Origin: Flavobacterium sp.
Lineage (GTDB): Bacteria; Bacteroidota; Bacteroidia; Flavobacteriales; Flavobacteriaceae
Length of the DNA stretch: 64,000 bases
Direction: 5' to 3'
Assembly: GCA_023259675.1 (NCBI GenBank)
Contig: JALRGT010000006.1
Coordinates: 1 to 64,000, forward strand
In this document: positions 9,252 to 18,769 of the stretch, piece after piece
How positions within the stretch are numbered: position 1 is the first letter of the stretch
Layout: each line of letters begins with the position of its first letter
Position numbers and translations under genes: made by a program
The notes under the pieces: generated by a model
Seen by the model: only the letters and a program-made list of their open reading frames with translations
The model's database searches: none
What the model was told of the DNA's origin: nothing

Positions 9252-10523
9252 TTAGTCTATAATATCAAACCCGCAAAACGGACGCAATACTTCCGGTATT
9301 ACGATTCCTTCTGGAGTTTGGTAGTTTTCTAGAATTCCGGCAAGTACTCTAGGCAAAGCCAATGAACTTCCGTTTAGCGTGTGAGCCAATTGGTTTTTAC
9401 CGTCTTTGTCTTTGAAACGCAATTTCAAACGATTCGCCTGGAAAGTTTCAAAATTAGAAACTGATGAAATTTCCAACCAACGCTCTTGCGCCGTAGAATA
9501 CACTTCGAAATCATAGGTCAATGCCGATGTGAAACCCATGTCTCCACCACAAAGTCGTAGAATTCTGTAAGGTAATTTCAGTTCGTTCAAGATTCCTTTT
9601 ATGTGTTCTACCATACCGTCTAAAGCTTCGTAGGATTTCTCCGGATGCTCGACACGTACGATTTCCACTTTGTCAAATTGGTGCAAACGGTTCAATCCAC
9701 GAACGTGTGCTCCGTAAGAACCTGCCTCACGACGGAAACAAGGCGTGTAGGCCGTACATAAAACAGGCAATTCGTTTTCGTTTAAAATCACGTCACGAAA
9801 CAAATTCGTAACCGGAACCTCAGCCGTTGGAATCAAATATAAATTATCGGTAGCGTCATGGTACATTTGCCCTTCTTTGTCCGGCAATTGTCCCGTTCCA
9901 AAACCAGATGCTTCGTTCACCAAGTGTGGCACTTGCATTTCTTTGTAACCTGCCTCGGTATTTTTATCTAGGAAATAGTTAATCAAGGCACGTTGCAACT
10001 TGGCTCCTTTGCCTTTATACACCGGAAATCCGGCTCCTGTGATTTTTACTCCGAGTTCAAAATCGATGATGTCGTATTTTTTGACCAATTCCCAATGCGG
10101 CAAAGCACCTTCGTGTAAAACTGGAATGTCTCCTTGTTGAAACACATTTAAGTTTTCTTCCGGTGTTTTTCCTTCCGGAACAATATCCGCAGGAAGATTG
10201 GGTATCGTATACATTTTGTCTGTTAATTCTAATGCCAACGCATCAAAAGTCTCTCCAAGTGCTTTACTTTTTTCTTTTAAGGAAACGGTTTTTTCTTTAA
10301 GAATGGCCGCTTTGGCTTTCTCACCCGCTTTCATCAGCTCGCCAATATCTTTGGACAATTTATTAGATTCGGATAAAACGGTATCTAACTCGACTTGAGT
10401 CGCACGACGGCGCTCGTCCAGTTGAACCACTTCTTCTACAATAGTTTTAGCATCGATATTTCTCTTTGCCAAAGCCTTGATTACTTTTTCCTGATTGTCT
10501 CTAATAAATGCAATTTGTAACAT
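9252..10523 (-). CDS. serS: Serine--tRNA ligase
   Basis: Class II aminoacyl-tRNA synthetase, 423 residues. The N-terminal long antiparallel coiled coil (about 30-105, rich in Lys, Glu and Ala) binds the tRNA(Ser) long arm. The catalytic domain carries motif 2 with FRREAGSYG and motif 3 with LNGSSLALPRVLAGILENYQ. TAEVPVTN is the usual serine-site segment. It is the first gene of a leftward series serS / TPR / DUF4286 / rsmA / mgtE. Confidence 0.97.
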   Translation of the reverse strand: MLQIAFIRDNQEKVIKALAKRNIDAKTIVEEVVQLDERRRATQVELDTVLSESNKLSKDIGELMKAGEKAKAAILKEKTVSLKEKSKALGETFDALALELTDKMYTIPNLPADIVPEGKTPEENLNVFQQGDIPVLHEGALPHWELVKKYDIIDFELGVKITGAGFPVYKGKGAKLQRALINYFLDKNTEAGYKEMQVPHLVNEASGFGTGQLPDKEGQMYHDATDNLYLIPTAEVPVTNLFRDVILNENELPVLCTAYTPCFRREAGSYGAHVRGLNRLHQFDKVEIVRVEHPEKSYEALDGMVEHIKGILNELKLPYRILRLCGGDMGFTSALTYDFEVYSTAQERWLEISSVSNFETFQANRLKLRFKDKDGKNQLAHTLNGSSLALPRVLAGILENYQTPEGIVIPEVLRPFCGFDIID

Positions 10524-10722
10524 AGCTTGATATTTATAACTCTGGTGTGTATATTTTTATTTAAAGGAAGCAAATTTAAGGAAATGTTTCATAGAAACGA
10601 GACAAAGTTTACTTTGAGAAGTAACAAATGTGTAAAAAACAACTTAAGTTTTTACAATATTAGAATTGAAACTGAGAATATTGAAATAGTGAGGCTGGTT
10701 TTGTTTAGAAAAACAGTAAAAA

Positions 10723-12114
10723 TTAATTGTTTTCAGGAATACTAAACATGAATGTACTTCCTTCAGCAAGCATACTATTTACCCAGATTTCACCTCCGTG
10801 TTTTTCGACGAAATCTTTACATAACATCAAACCTAAACCAGTTCCAGTTTCGTTATTAGTTCCCGAAGTAGTATTTCTTTGATTGACAACAAATAAGTCT
10901 GCAATCTTTTTTGGGGCGATTCCTATTCCATTGTCTTGAACGGAAAACACTATTTGGTTGTTTTCTTTTTTCATTAAAATCATTACTTCGCCATTGCTGT
11001 TGGTGAATTTTATCGCATTTGAAATTAGATTTCTAAATATGGTTTCGAGCATGTTAGTATCGGCAAATACATATTGATTTTTCTCAATTTCAGATTGTAT
11101 GGTTATGTTTTTGCTTTTAGCAATATTGGTCAGTAAATGAATCGTTTTGTCTGTAATACTGCTTATTTCAATTTTTTTAGGATTGAATGCTAAGCTTCCT
11201 GTTTGAGATTGTGCCCAAGTTAAAAGATTGTCTAATAATGAAAAAGTATTTTTTGATGAGTCATGAATAAGCTGAATAAATTCGTTCGTCTCTTTAGGTT
11301 CTAATCGATTATTCTTTTCCAGCAGCAATTCTGAGAGTCCAATAATTCCATTAAAAGGACCTCTTAAATCGTGGGCTATTATGGAAAAGAATTGGTCTTT
11401 ATCGTCAAGTAATTTTTTGATTTGCATTTCTTTTTCTTCTTGTAACAAAAGCAAATAACCTGCGCCACTAATGGTCATCATGAGAAATATTATCAAAAAT
11501 ATCATTCTTTGAGTAGCTTCTACAGAGTAAAGACTGGTTGAGGTATTTAATAAAGGATAAATCATTCTATAAGCTAAAGCTGACAATAAGATGATGTAGT
11601 TAAACCCAAGAATTTTTCTAAATAAACTGCCATTTATTTCCGTTAAAAAAAGTAAAGTTGGAACCAAAAGAAGTAGAAAAATGTTCAAAGATGCCAATGA
11701 TACACGGATATTACTTGGCGCTTGTAATCCAACAGCAATGTAAAAACTTAAAAGCGTAATAATAAACAGGATAAATTGTGTTTGAAAAGTTCTTTTGGTA
11801 CTGCTTTTTACAACCATCAGCATAGCAACGGATTCCAGATAATAACCAGAAAAAACCAAGGTATTCGTTGTGATAAATTTAATTGGATCATAAGAAACCG
11901 TGTCTATTCGAAGAAAAAAAGCAAGCCAGGCAAAGGATAACAAAATCTTAGAAAAACCAAAGACTAATAATTGTTTCTGTGATTCTTTGCTAAAAATTGT
12001 ATAGCGAAAAGTAAAAACAAGAATAGCCAGTGTGAAGCTTCCCCAAAACAAAATTCCCATTGTATTGCGAATATCTAATACAAATAATTTCGAAAATTGA
12101 TTTAGAATCTCCAT
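10723..12114 (-). CDS. Membrane sensor histidine kinase
   Basis: The 463-residue protein begins with about 220 residues holding six or seven hydrophobic helices, an integral membrane sensing region. A short linker leads to HisKA with the phospho-accepting H248 in IIAHDLRGPFNG, then a HATPase_c domain with N box NLISNAIKF, G1 box DNGIGI and G2 box GTGLGL. There is no receiver domain and no response regulator gene beside it, so it is an orphan kinase. The signal it senses cannot be read from sequence. A spurious small frame at 10527-10745 in its downstream spacer is not a gene. Confidence 0.9.
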   Translation of the reverse strand: MEILNQFSKLFVLDIRNTMGILFWGSFTLAILVFTFRYTIFSKESQKQLLVFGFSKILLSFAWLAFFLRIDTVSYDPIKFITTNTLVFSGYYLESVAMLMVVKSSTKRTFQTQFILFIITLLSFYIAVGLQAPSNIRVSLASLNIFLLLLVPTLLFLTEINGSLFRKILGFNYIILLSALAYRMIYPLLNTSTSLYSVEATQRMIFLIIFLMMTISGAGYLLLLQEEKEMQIKKLLDDKDQFFSIIAHDLRGPFNGIIGLSELLLEKNNRLEPKETNEFIQLIHDSSKNTFSLLDNLLTWAQSQTGSLAFNPKKIEISSITDKTIHLLTNIAKSKNITIQSEIEKNQYVFADTNMLETIFRNLISNAIKFTNSNGEVMILMKKENNQIVFSVQDNGIGIAPKKIADLFVVNQRNTTSGTNNETGTGLGLMLCKDFVEKHGGEIWVNSMLAEGSTFMFSIPENN

Positions 12115-12240
12115 AAATACCTACCGCTTTCTCTTAAGATTATCCCGATGTTTGTAGTACTTACAAAAATATACTTATTTTAGAATTATCCTGAAAAAGT
12201 TGGAAAAAATTATTCTGATGTTACTCCGTTTATTCAACAG

Positions 12241-12780
12241 CTAGTTTCTTTTAATCTCGTGGCCCACAAGTTCCTCTAAGGTGGTGAATATTTCTTCGAT
12301 AGGCAGCGCTTCAAAATCAGGATGTGATTTTAGAAAGTTGGCATTCAACTCGACCAGATTTTCATCCAAATCAAAAAAAGTATTGTCGTTGAGTAAATCT
12401 CTAATGGGATTCACGCCTTCCAACTTTCCTTTAAGGAATTTGTTGAGTTTCACACTGCTCATCAACCGAACTTTTTTGGCTTGTTGTTGAAAAAACTCCA
12501 ATTGTTTCTCAGCTCCCAAAATCGTCAACGCCTCTTCGATTAATTCGTTCAATTCTTTGTTCCAACCCGAATTGTAAACAAATTGCGCAAAATTACCTTG
12601 GGTATATTGTGACACATAAAAATCTAAGTAATAACTCATCAAAGCATCATCGTGAATGGCTTCATCGGCAACCCCTTCCTCGCGCATGAGATTGATAATC
12701 GAAATATTGGAGTTGATTATGTCTTGGGGATTTTCGCTGTTGAAAGCGGTTTCTGAAACAATGATGCGGCCGAATTCCAT
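12241..12780 (-). CDS. DUF4375 (DMP19-like) protein
   Basis: A 179-residue cytoplasmic protein with no signal peptide. The segment YVSQYTQGNFAQFVYNSG followed by a helical AEKQLEFFQQ stretch matches the DUF4375/DMP19 fold (an all-helical family whose eponymous member is a viral DNA-mimic protein). The acidic C-terminus (FFDLDENLVELN) fits an acidic surface. The role in bacteria is unknown. The gene stands alone between a histidine kinase and the CDGSH gene. Confidence 0.65.
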   Translation of the reverse strand: MEFGRIIVSETAFNSENPQDIINSNISIINLMREEGVADEAIHDDALMSYYLDFYVSQYTQGNFAQFVYNSGWNKELNELIEEALTILGAEKQLEFFQQQAKKVRLMSSVKLNKFLKGKLEGVNPIRDLLNDNTFFDLDENLVELNANFLKSHPDFEALPIEEIFTTLEELVGHEIKRN

Positions 12781-12935
12781 ATTTTTTAGATTTAAATAGT
12801 GGGCAAATTTCCGTTAAATAAAAACAGGAATGAAATTTTAATCAATCTTTGTCAAAAACTAAACTTCTATGTCATGAAAGCCATATACTTGGATGAAAAA
12901 TTGAATTTATGCGACTATTTGAATAAAAACAAATA

Positions 12936-12977
12936 ACCGCAAATCGCAGATTAAAAAATAATTTGCGAATCTGCGGT
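12936..12977. repeat. ACCGCAGATTCGCAGATT-type palindrome, copy 1
   Basis: ACCGCAAATCGCAGATT faces AATTTGCGAATCTGCGGT across a short A-rich loop. The same inverted repeat occurs at 16936, 45995 and 55290, always between genes. Confidence 0.75.
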
Positions 12978-13019
12978 AAATTATGATAAAGCAATGGGGG
13001 AATTAGAAAACCGTTTTCT

Positions 13020-13247
13020 TTATTTCGTTTTCATTGGTGGCAAGTCAAATGCTTTTGAATCACATTCAAAATTATTACGATGTGAACCATCGCAAAAAGG
13101 TTTGTTGGATGACAACCCACAACGGCAAAGACCCAATGCGGTTCTTCCCTGTAGTCCAAAAACGTTACCATCTTGGTCAATTATTTCAAAATCTCCTTCG
13201 ATTTTTATCGATCCATTTTTATTAATTAGTAGTCTTGTCTTGCTCAT
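13020..13247 (-). CDS. CDGSH iron-sulfur domain protein
   Basis: A 75-residue protein with the CDGSH zinc-finger-like motif: C41-x-C43, eight residues, C52-D-G-S-H56, which binds a [2Fe-2S] cluster through three Cys and one His. It is one compact domain with no targeting signal. CDGSH proteins are electron- or cluster-transfer proteins; the partner is not evident here. Monocistronic, flanked by intergenic palindromes. Confidence 0.9.
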   Translation of the reverse strand: MSKTRLLINKNGSIKIEGDFEIIDQDGNVFGLQGRTALGLCRCGLSSNKPFCDGSHRNNFECDSKAFDLPPMKTK

Positions 13248-13288
13248 ACTGTTTTTATATTTTTGAGGTCAAAGATTGCAAAAATTAT

Positions 13289-13374
13289 CCGTACCTACGG
13301 CACTTTTTCTATAAATTGTCGAATTTTGGATGGATTAAAATCCATCCCTTCAAAACATACCGAGCCTATGGCTC
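13289..13374. repeat. Cluster of three short palindromes
   Basis: Within 86 bases lie CCGTACCTACGG (13289-13300), GGATGGATTAAAATCCATCC (13328-13347) and GAGCCTATGGCTC (13362-13374). The arrangement recalls an interspersed spacer element of Bacteroidota genomes; only one copy is in this window. Its end overlaps the stop of the next leftward gene. Confidence 0.5.
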
Positions 13375-13536
13375 TATTGATTCGTCACCATTCTTTTGCT
13401 GATTCATTTTGGCAACCAAAGCTTTCAAACGCAAGGCTTTTGCTTTTTTCTCTTCTTGCAATTTGGTCTTTTTCCGATTGAGCAATTTGGTATGCAAAGC
13501 CTTGTTCTTGGTGTTTTTTTCGGGTCCTTTTGCCAT
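13366..13536 (-). CDS. Small basic conserved hypothetical protein
   Basis: From the ATG at 13536 it encodes 56 residues starting MAKGPEKNTKNKALH, highly rich in Lys and probably one helix (KKTKLQEEKKAKALRLKALV). The frame is open upstream to 13662, but those residues look like non-coding spacer. Short Lys-rich proteins of this type are common in Flavobacteriaceae and may bind RNA or ribosomes; that is a guess. No neighbour gives a functional hint. Confidence 0.6.
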   Translation of the reverse strand: MAKGPEKNTKNKALHTKLLNRKKTKLQEEKKAKALRLKALVAKMNQQKNGDESIEP

Positions 13537-13672
13537 GATTATAAGGTGCTTAATTCCGTTTGCAAAGATAAATAAACGAATCCTAAGAACGGATTCTAAA
13601 TTAATACGATTTAAGTTGATTACTGCTGCGGGCACGGAGAATTGTGTCCACACTGCGGACATAATTCAATTT

Positions 13673-14590
13673 TCAATTATAATCCAATAAAAACCTGTAT
13701 TTATCATCTGCCTTAAACGAATAAATACTACCATTATATTGAATTCTTTCTGCTTCCTTTTTTATTTTAACAGGTGCTACTTTACCTTCAATTCCGTTTT
13801 CTAAATCTTCTTCCACTTCTTCTTCGTATGAAAAAGTTTTAGCCACTTTTAAATCGAAAAAACCATTTGTTTTTTTGTTAGATACACTAATTGCCGTTTC
13901 TAAAACTTCCATTTGAAAACTCCCACCTACATTAGATTCTCCTTGCGTTTTACGCATTGGATATTCGTATAATAGCTTTTTAATTTTATTGTTGACTAAT
14001 GTAATTATTGTGAACTTTTGTTCTGACCACAAACCGATACGACTTCCAGAACTAAACTCCGTAGATAGTCCAATTCCATTGGTTGTTTCGTTGAGTTGAA
14101 TTAAGTTTTTAAAAATATAAGTTTTTGATGGTTGACCAACTTCATCATCAAAAAAACACAAATTTTTATCTAATTCTTGATCTAAAATTTTTCCATCACT
14201 TTTATTTACAAACAGGTATTTTCTTTCGAAATAATTGTCAATTTCATCGTTAATTCCAGGACCTTTTTCCTTTGTGTCAGCCTTATAGCTGACAACAAAA
14301 AAGGTGATTTTATTATTATAAGTAATAGAACTTGAATTATCAATCGTTATATCTTCATATTTAATTTTTAAATTGGAAGCCACTTTTGCCAACAAAGCCA
14401 AATCCAGTTCTCTAGAAAAATCGGAATCATTTTCATAGTTGTAAATAGTCGTTTCTACTTCTTTTATTTCAGATTCTTCTAGATTGACCGTAAATTTATT
14501 TTGACTCTTTTCTGACTCAATTGATTTTTCGCTTTTTCCGCAAGAAATTAAGAACAAGAGTGTTCCAATTGTTAGAATGTAATTTTTCAT
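13673..14590 (-). CDS. Hypothetical lipoprotein
   Basis: From ATG at 14590 the 305-residue product begins MKNYILTIGTLLFLISCGKS: a lipoprotein signal peptide with lipobox LISC, so the mature protein starts at a lipidated Cys. An 18-codon upstream extension is open but would bury the signal peptide. The rest is soluble, with many beta-type segments and a Glu-rich EEEVEEDLEN near the C-terminus. I recognise no domain. It is divergent from metG. Confidence 0.7.
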   Translation of the reverse strand: MKNYILTIGTLLFLISCGKSEKSIESEKSQNKFTVNLEESEIKEVETTIYNYENDSDFSRELDLALLAKVASNLKIKYEDITIDNSSSITYNNKITFFVVSYKADTKEKGPGINDEIDNYFERKYLFVNKSDGKILDQELDKNLCFFDDEVGQPSKTYIFKNLIQLNETTNGIGLSTEFSSGSRIGLWSEQKFTIITLVNNKIKKLLYEYPMRKTQGESNVGGSFQMEVLETAISVSNKKTNGFFDLKVAKTFSYEEEVEEDLENGIEGKVAPVKIKKEAERIQYNGSIYSFKADDKYRFLLDYN

Positions 14591-14681
14591 AGTTTGATAT
14601 TTCTTTAGCGTCATCCAAATATAATATTTTCTTACAAATTTCAATTATGCAAACAAAGTATTTTATAGAAATCCCATTTCC

Positions 14682-14760
14682 TAGCCCTGATCACAGCGGC
14701 ATCCTTTTCTTGATTTCTTTAATCAAGAAAAGATACAGCGAAGAGCAGGAAACAGCTCCT
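14682..14760 (+). ncRNA. Structured interspersed element, copy A (Flavo-1-like RNA)
   Basis: Starts TAGCCCTGATCACAGCGGCA and ends ATACAGCGAAGAGCAGGAAA followed by CAGCTCC. The outer helix uses CCTG with CAGG, extended by TTTCCT (from 14677) with AGGAAA. The centre is a perfect hairpin (CTTTTCTTGAT with ATCAAGAAAAG, loop TTCTTTA). It lies between the lipoprotein gene and the metG promoter. Flavo-1 identity is from memory. Confidence 0.65.
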
Positions 14761-14817
14761 AAAAAAACAACATAAAAAACACGATTTTCTTTTATACAAG
14801 TACGGGCAAGTCGCGAC

Positions 14818-14847
14818 TTGTCCCTAACGTAAAATTCCTTATTTTTG
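14818..14847 (+). promoter_or_regulatory. metG promoter
   Basis: TTG at 14818-14820, 19 bases, then TATTTTTG at 14840-14847: the Bacteroidota sigma-A consensus (TTG-N19-TAnnTTTG). The metG ATG follows about 20 bases later. Confidence 0.65.
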
Positions 14848-14866
14848 CCGGAAATTAAACTGAATT

Positions 14867-16927
14867 ATGTTACAGAATCCAAAAAGATATACGATTACGG
14901 CGGCATTGCCTTATACCAACGGACCCATTCACATTGGGCATTTGGCGGGGGTTTACGTGCCGGCAGATATTTATTCCCGTTACCTGAGATTGCAAGGAAG
15001 AGACACTTTGTTTGTGTGCGGAAGCGACGAACATGGCGTGGCGATTTCGATGAAAGCCAAAAAAGAAGGCATCACACCGCAACAGGTAATCGATAAATAC
15101 GACGGAATCATCAGAAAATCTTTTGTGGATTTTGGCATTTCATTCGACAATTACTCCCGAACTTCGGCCAAGATTCATCATGACACGGCTTCGGAGTTTT
15201 TTAGAACGTTGTACGACAAAGGTGATTTTATCGAAGAAGTGACCGAGCAATTGTATGATGCGAAAGCTGACCAATTTTTGGCTGACCGTTTTGTGATAGG
15301 CACTTGCCCAAAATGTGGGAACGAAGAAGCTTACGGTGACCAATGTGAAAAATGTGGTTCGACTTTGAACGCCACCGATTTGATCAATCCAAAATCGACC
15401 ATTACAGGAGAAACTCCTATTATGAAATCAACGAAACACTGGTTTTTGCCTTTGGACCGATACGATGCTTTCTTGAGAGAATGGATTTTGGAAGGGCACA
15501 AAAACGACTGGAAACCGAATGTGTACGGACAAGTAAAATCCTGGATTGATGGCGGACTGGAACCTCGTGCTGTAACTCGCGATTTAGATTGGGGAATTGA
15601 TGTTCCTGTGGAAGGTGCCGAAGGAAAAAAATTATACGTGTGGTTTGATGCACCGATTGGCTATATTTCTTCTACAAAAGAATGGGCTCAAAGAGAAGGA
15701 AAAGATTGGGAACCCTACTGGAAAGATCAGGATACGAAACTGGTTCACTTCATTGGGAAAGACAATATTGTTTTTCATTGCGTGATTTTCCCGGCGATGT
15801 TGAAAGCTGAAGGAAGCTATATTTTACCGGATAATGTGCCTGCCAACGAGTTCTTGAATTTAGAAGGTAATAAATTGTCGACTTCAAAAAACTGGGCGGT
15901 TTGGTTGCATGAATATCTAGAAGAATTTCCAAATCAGCAAGATGTGTTGCGTTATGCTTTGACATCCAACGCACCGGAAACCAAAGACAACGACTTTACC
16001 TGGAAAGATTTTCAGGCGAGAAACAATAATGAATTGGTGGCGATTTTTGGAAACTTCATCAATCGAGTGGTGGTGTTAACCAATAAATATTACAACGGAA
16101 TTGTTCCGACTCCAAATGAATTTTCGGAAGTGGACGAACAAACTTTGGCCGAATTGAAAGCGTATCCTGCGGTGATTTCGAGTTCCATCGAAAGATACCG
16201 TTTTAGGGAAGCGTTGAGCGAGATGATGAATGCCGCTCGTTTAGGAAATAAATATTTGGCCGATGAAGAACCTTGGAAAGTCATCAAAGACAATCCGGAA
16301 CGCGTACAAACGCAAATGTATGTGGCTTTACAAATAGCTGCGGCTTTGAGTTCACTTTGCGAACCTTTCTTGCCTTTTACCTCCAAAAAATTAACCAAAA
16401 TATTAAATATCGAAACTCCGATTCTTTGGAGTACGATTACAGAAACTTCAGATTTGATGCCGGCAGGTCACCAAATTGGAGCGGCCGAATTGCTTTTTGC
16501 CAAAATTGAAGACGAAGAAATTCAGAAACAAATCGATAAACTGGAAGCAACCAAAACAGCGAATCTAGCCGAAAACAAAAAAGCGGAACCACAAAAAGAC
16601 TTGATTCAGTTTGAAGATTTTGCCAAAATGGATTTGCGTGTAGGAACAATTATTGAAGCCGAAAAAATGCCGAAAGCCAATAAATTATTGGTTTTAAAAG
16701 TAGACACCGGAATTGATGTTCGCACGATTGTTTCGGGAATTGCCGAGAGCTTTAAACCCGAAGATATTGTTGGCAAAAGAGTAACCGTTTTGGTGAACTT
16801 GGCTCCAAGAGCGCTTCGCGGTGTTGAAAGTCAAGGAATGATTTTAATGACCAACAATGCCGAAGGAAAACTGGTTTTCGTGAATCCGGATGCTGATGGC
16901 GTTGCGAATGGCGAAACGATAAATTAA
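14867..16927 (+). CDS. metG: Methionine--tRNA ligase with C-terminal tRNA-binding domain
   Basis: Class I synthetase charging tRNA(Met), 686 residues. HIGH is at 22-25, a zinc knuckle with Cys 147, 150, 160 and 163, and the KMSKS loop reads KLSTS at 336-340. After the helical anticodon-binding domain, a charged linker (about 545-575) leads to an EMAP-II/Trbp111-type OB domain (about 580-686, starting [14 protein letters not shown]) that binds tRNA and dimerises. The single zinc knuckle with a four-Cys set places it in the E. coli-like group. Start codon fixed by the family N-terminus [19 protein letters not shown]. Confidence 0.97.
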   Translation: MLQNPKRYTITAALPYTNGPIHIGHLAGVYVPADIYSRYLRLQGRDTLFVCGSDEHGVAISMKAKKEGITPQQVIDKYDGIIRKSFVDFGISFDNYSRTSAKIHHDTASEFFRTLYDKGDFIEEVTEQLYDAKADQFLADRFVIGTCPKCGNEEAYGDQCEKCGSTLNATDLINPKSTITGETPIMKSTKHWFLPLDRYDAFLREWILEGHKNDWKPNVYGQVKSWIDGGLEPRAVTRDLDWGIDVPVEGAEGKKLYVWFDAPIGYISSTKEWAQREGKDWEPYWKDQDTKLVHFIGKDNIVFHCVIFPAMLKAEGSYILPDNVPANEFLNLEGNKLSTSKNWAVWLHEYLEEFPNQQDVLRYALTSNAPETKDNDFTWKDFQARNNNELVAIFGNFINRVVVLTNKYYNGIVPTPNEFSEVDEQTLAELKAYPAVISSSIERYRFREALSEMMNAARLGNKYLADEEPWKVIKDNPERVQTQMYVALQIAAALSSLCEPFLPFTSKKLTKILNIETPILWSTITETSDLMPAGHQIGAAELLFAKIEDEEIQKQIDKLEATKTANLAENKKAEPQKDLIQFEDFAKMDLRVGTIIEAEKMPKANKLLVLKVDTGIDVRTIVSGIAESFKPEDIVGKRVTVLVNLAPRALRGVESQGMILMTNNAEGKLVFVNPDADGVANGETIN

Positions 16928-16935
16928 GAATATTA

Positions 16936-16987
16936 ACCGCAGATTCGCAGATTTCAACTGATAACAAAAAATTTGCGAATTTGCGGT
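16936..16987. repeat. ACCGCAGATTCGCAGATT-type palindrome, copy 2
   Basis: ACCGCAGATTCGCAGATT and AATTTGCGAATTTGCGGT are separated by 16 AT-rich bases. It lies in the 73-base gap between metG and the DMT exporter gene. Confidence 0.75.
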
Positions 16988-17000
16988 AAAACAAAAATCA

Positions 17001-17882
17001 ATGAATGCATTCAATTCCAAATTGGCTTTAGCACTTGGAATACTATGTATTTCCATCTTTCCTATTTTGGTTAAACTTCAGTTAACAAGCAGTTTGATTT
17101 CAGCATTTTATAGAATGTTTATAGCGGCAGTACTATTACTGCCTTATGTACTTTTTACCAAAAAATTCCAATTGCCAAAAACTAAAATTCTATTTCTGGC
17201 AATTGTATGCGGAATTGTATTTGCCATAGACATCGCTATTTGGAATATTGCCATTCAAAAATCGAGTGCTACGCAAGCCACTTTATTGGCTAACTTATCA
17301 CCGGTTTGGGTTGGAATGGGGTCTTTTTTTCTTTTGAAAAACAAACCTTCGGCTAATTTTTGGATTGGAACCACTGTAGCACTCCTCGGCATGATAACCT
17401 TGGTAGGTTTTGAAATTTTCACCCAACTCAACTTCGATTTAGCTTTTATTCTGGCTGTATTATCCGGAATCTTGTATGCCGCATACCTATTAATCAGTAA
17501 AACGATTTTATCTCAAGTTGATGTACTTTCCTTTATGAGTATTGTTTTACTTTCTTCGAGTCTTTTTTTAGGTTTGGTTTGTGGAATAACAGCTGAAAAT
17601 TTTACTGGTTTTTCAAATACAGCTTGGCTCGTTTTATTCGTTCAAGGGGCCATTTGTCAGTTGACAGCTTGGTTGCTTATCAGTTATGCTATGCAAAATA
17701 TGCGTGCGACACGTGTTACTTTGAGCTTATTGGGTCAAGCAGTTTTAGCAACGATTTTTGCATGGTTATTTTTAGACGAGAAAATAACCTTTCAAATGAT
17801 TCTTGGAGGTTTAATTTTACTGTTGGGAATACGAATCACTTTTTATAATAAAGTAATAATGGATTTTAAAAGTTTAAAATAA
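17001..17882 (+). CDS. EamA/DMT-family transporter
   Basis: A 293-residue inner-membrane protein with ten hydrophobic helices forming two EamA repeats (about 5-140 and 150-285). The motif LISAFYRMFIAAVLLLP in repeat 1 and RATRVTLSLLGQAVLATIFA followed by FLDEKIT in repeat 2 are typical. The family exports or imports small metabolites; substrate unknown. Same direction as metG, but a palindromic repeat separates them. Confidence 0.88.
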   Translation: MNAFNSKLALALGILCISIFPILVKLQLTSSLISAFYRMFIAAVLLLPYVLFTKKFQLPKTKILFLAIVCGIVFAIDIAIWNIAIQKSSATQATLLANLSPVWVGMGSFFLLKNKPSANFWIGTTVALLGMITLVGFEIFTQLNFDLAFILAVLSGILYAAYLLISKTILSQVDVLSFMSIVLLSSSLFLGLVCGITAENFTGFSNTAWLVLFVQGAICQLTAWLLISYAMQNMRATRVTLSLLGQAVLATIFAWLFLDEKITFQMILGGLILLLGIRITFYNKVIMDFKSLK

Positions 17883-18016
17883 CGCATCCATTAATACAAT
17901 TATTTTTGTGTTCATATACTGACATGTTTTTAGAAAAAAAATAGTAAAAATAATTTTTTCATTTAAGAAAATTAATACATTTGACGCCGTATTAATTATC
18001 TTATAAAAGTAAAAAA

Positions 18017-18652
18017 ATGAAAAAAATTATTTTATTTGCCTGCATTCTGTCAAGCGCAATATTTCAAGCGCAAAACAAACAAATTTTTGAATCTCCAAAA
18101 TTAAAAGAAGAGATTTCTGCACACAAAACAATAGCGGTATTGCCTTTTAAGTCAACCATCTCATACAAAAGGCTGCCTAAAAACTTTGATGCGGATCTTA
18201 ATACCCAAGAAGAGAAAAAATCGGGTCTTAGTTTACAATCAGGTTTGTACACGTATTTATTAAGAAAATCATCTGATTATTCTGTTTCTATTCAAGACCC
18301 AGAAAAAACAAACATTCTATTAAAACAAAATGGAAGTTTTGAAAATTTAGATGAACTGACTCCCGATGCTTTAGCAAAAATCCTTGGTGTGGATGCCGTT
18401 ATTAAATGTACCTATGCTTATGAAAAAACCGGTAGTGAAGGTGGAGCCATAGTAAAGAGCTTATTAATTGGATTTGGTACGGGAAAAGTAGCCACTTCTG
18501 ACTTGACTATGAACATCTATAATGCAAAAGATGGTGATTTACTTTGGCGTTTTTACAAACAAATGAATGAAGATGTAATGAGTTCTCCAAAAGCGATGAT
18601 GGAACATATGATGAGAAAAGTGGGACGTAATTTTCCTTACGAAAAAAGTTAA
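18017..18652 (+). CDS. Exported CsgG/TolB-N-like protein
   Basis: A 211-residue protein with a signal peptide (residues 1-18, ending IFQAQ), then a fold similar to the CsgG/TolB N-terminal domain: HKTIAVLPFKSTI, a helical DELTPDALAKILGVDAVIKC segment, and a strand pair ending DLTMNIYNAKDGDLLWRF. No lipobox is seen, unlike true CsgG. Probably periplasmic or surface-associated; the function is not known. A promoter-like TACATTTG is at 17976-17983 and a terminator follows at 18676. Confidence 0.6.
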   Translation: MKKIILFACILSSAIFQAQNKQIFESPKLKEEISAHKTIAVLPFKSTISYKRLPKNFDADLNTQEEKKSGLSLQSGLYTYLLRKSSDYSVSIQDPEKTNILLKQNGSFENLDELTPDALAKILGVDAVIKCTYAYEKTGSEGGAIVKSLLIGFGTGKVATSDLTMNIYNAKDGDLLWRFYKQMNEDVMSSPKAMMEHMMRKVGRNFPYEKS

Positions 18653-18675
18653 TTTCTCTTCCTAAAATACAATAT

Positions 18676-18700
18676 AAAGAGGCTTGTTTGGCCTCTTTTT
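18676..18700 (+). terminator. Rho-independent terminator
   Basis: AAAGAGGC, loop TTGTTTG, GCCTCTTTTT, directly after the CsgG-like gene. Confidence 0.8.
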
Positions 18701-18769
18701 CTTTTTATAAAAGGAAATGATTTCTTTAAAAGAAAATAAATTACGAATTTGCAATAAAAAATAAAAACC

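Noticed and set aside
10527..10745. 72-codon plus-strand frame between serS and the histidine kinase
   Set aside because: Low-complexity, AT-rich composition without any recognised pattern; it runs into the 3' end of the kinase gene on the other strand.
12994..13266. 90-codon frame opposite the CDGSH gene
   Set aside because: It is the antisense shadow of the clear CDGSH protein.
14845..15096. Frame overlapping the start of metG
   Set aside because: It is an out-of-frame shadow of metG; MetG has all its catalytic motifs in the other frame.
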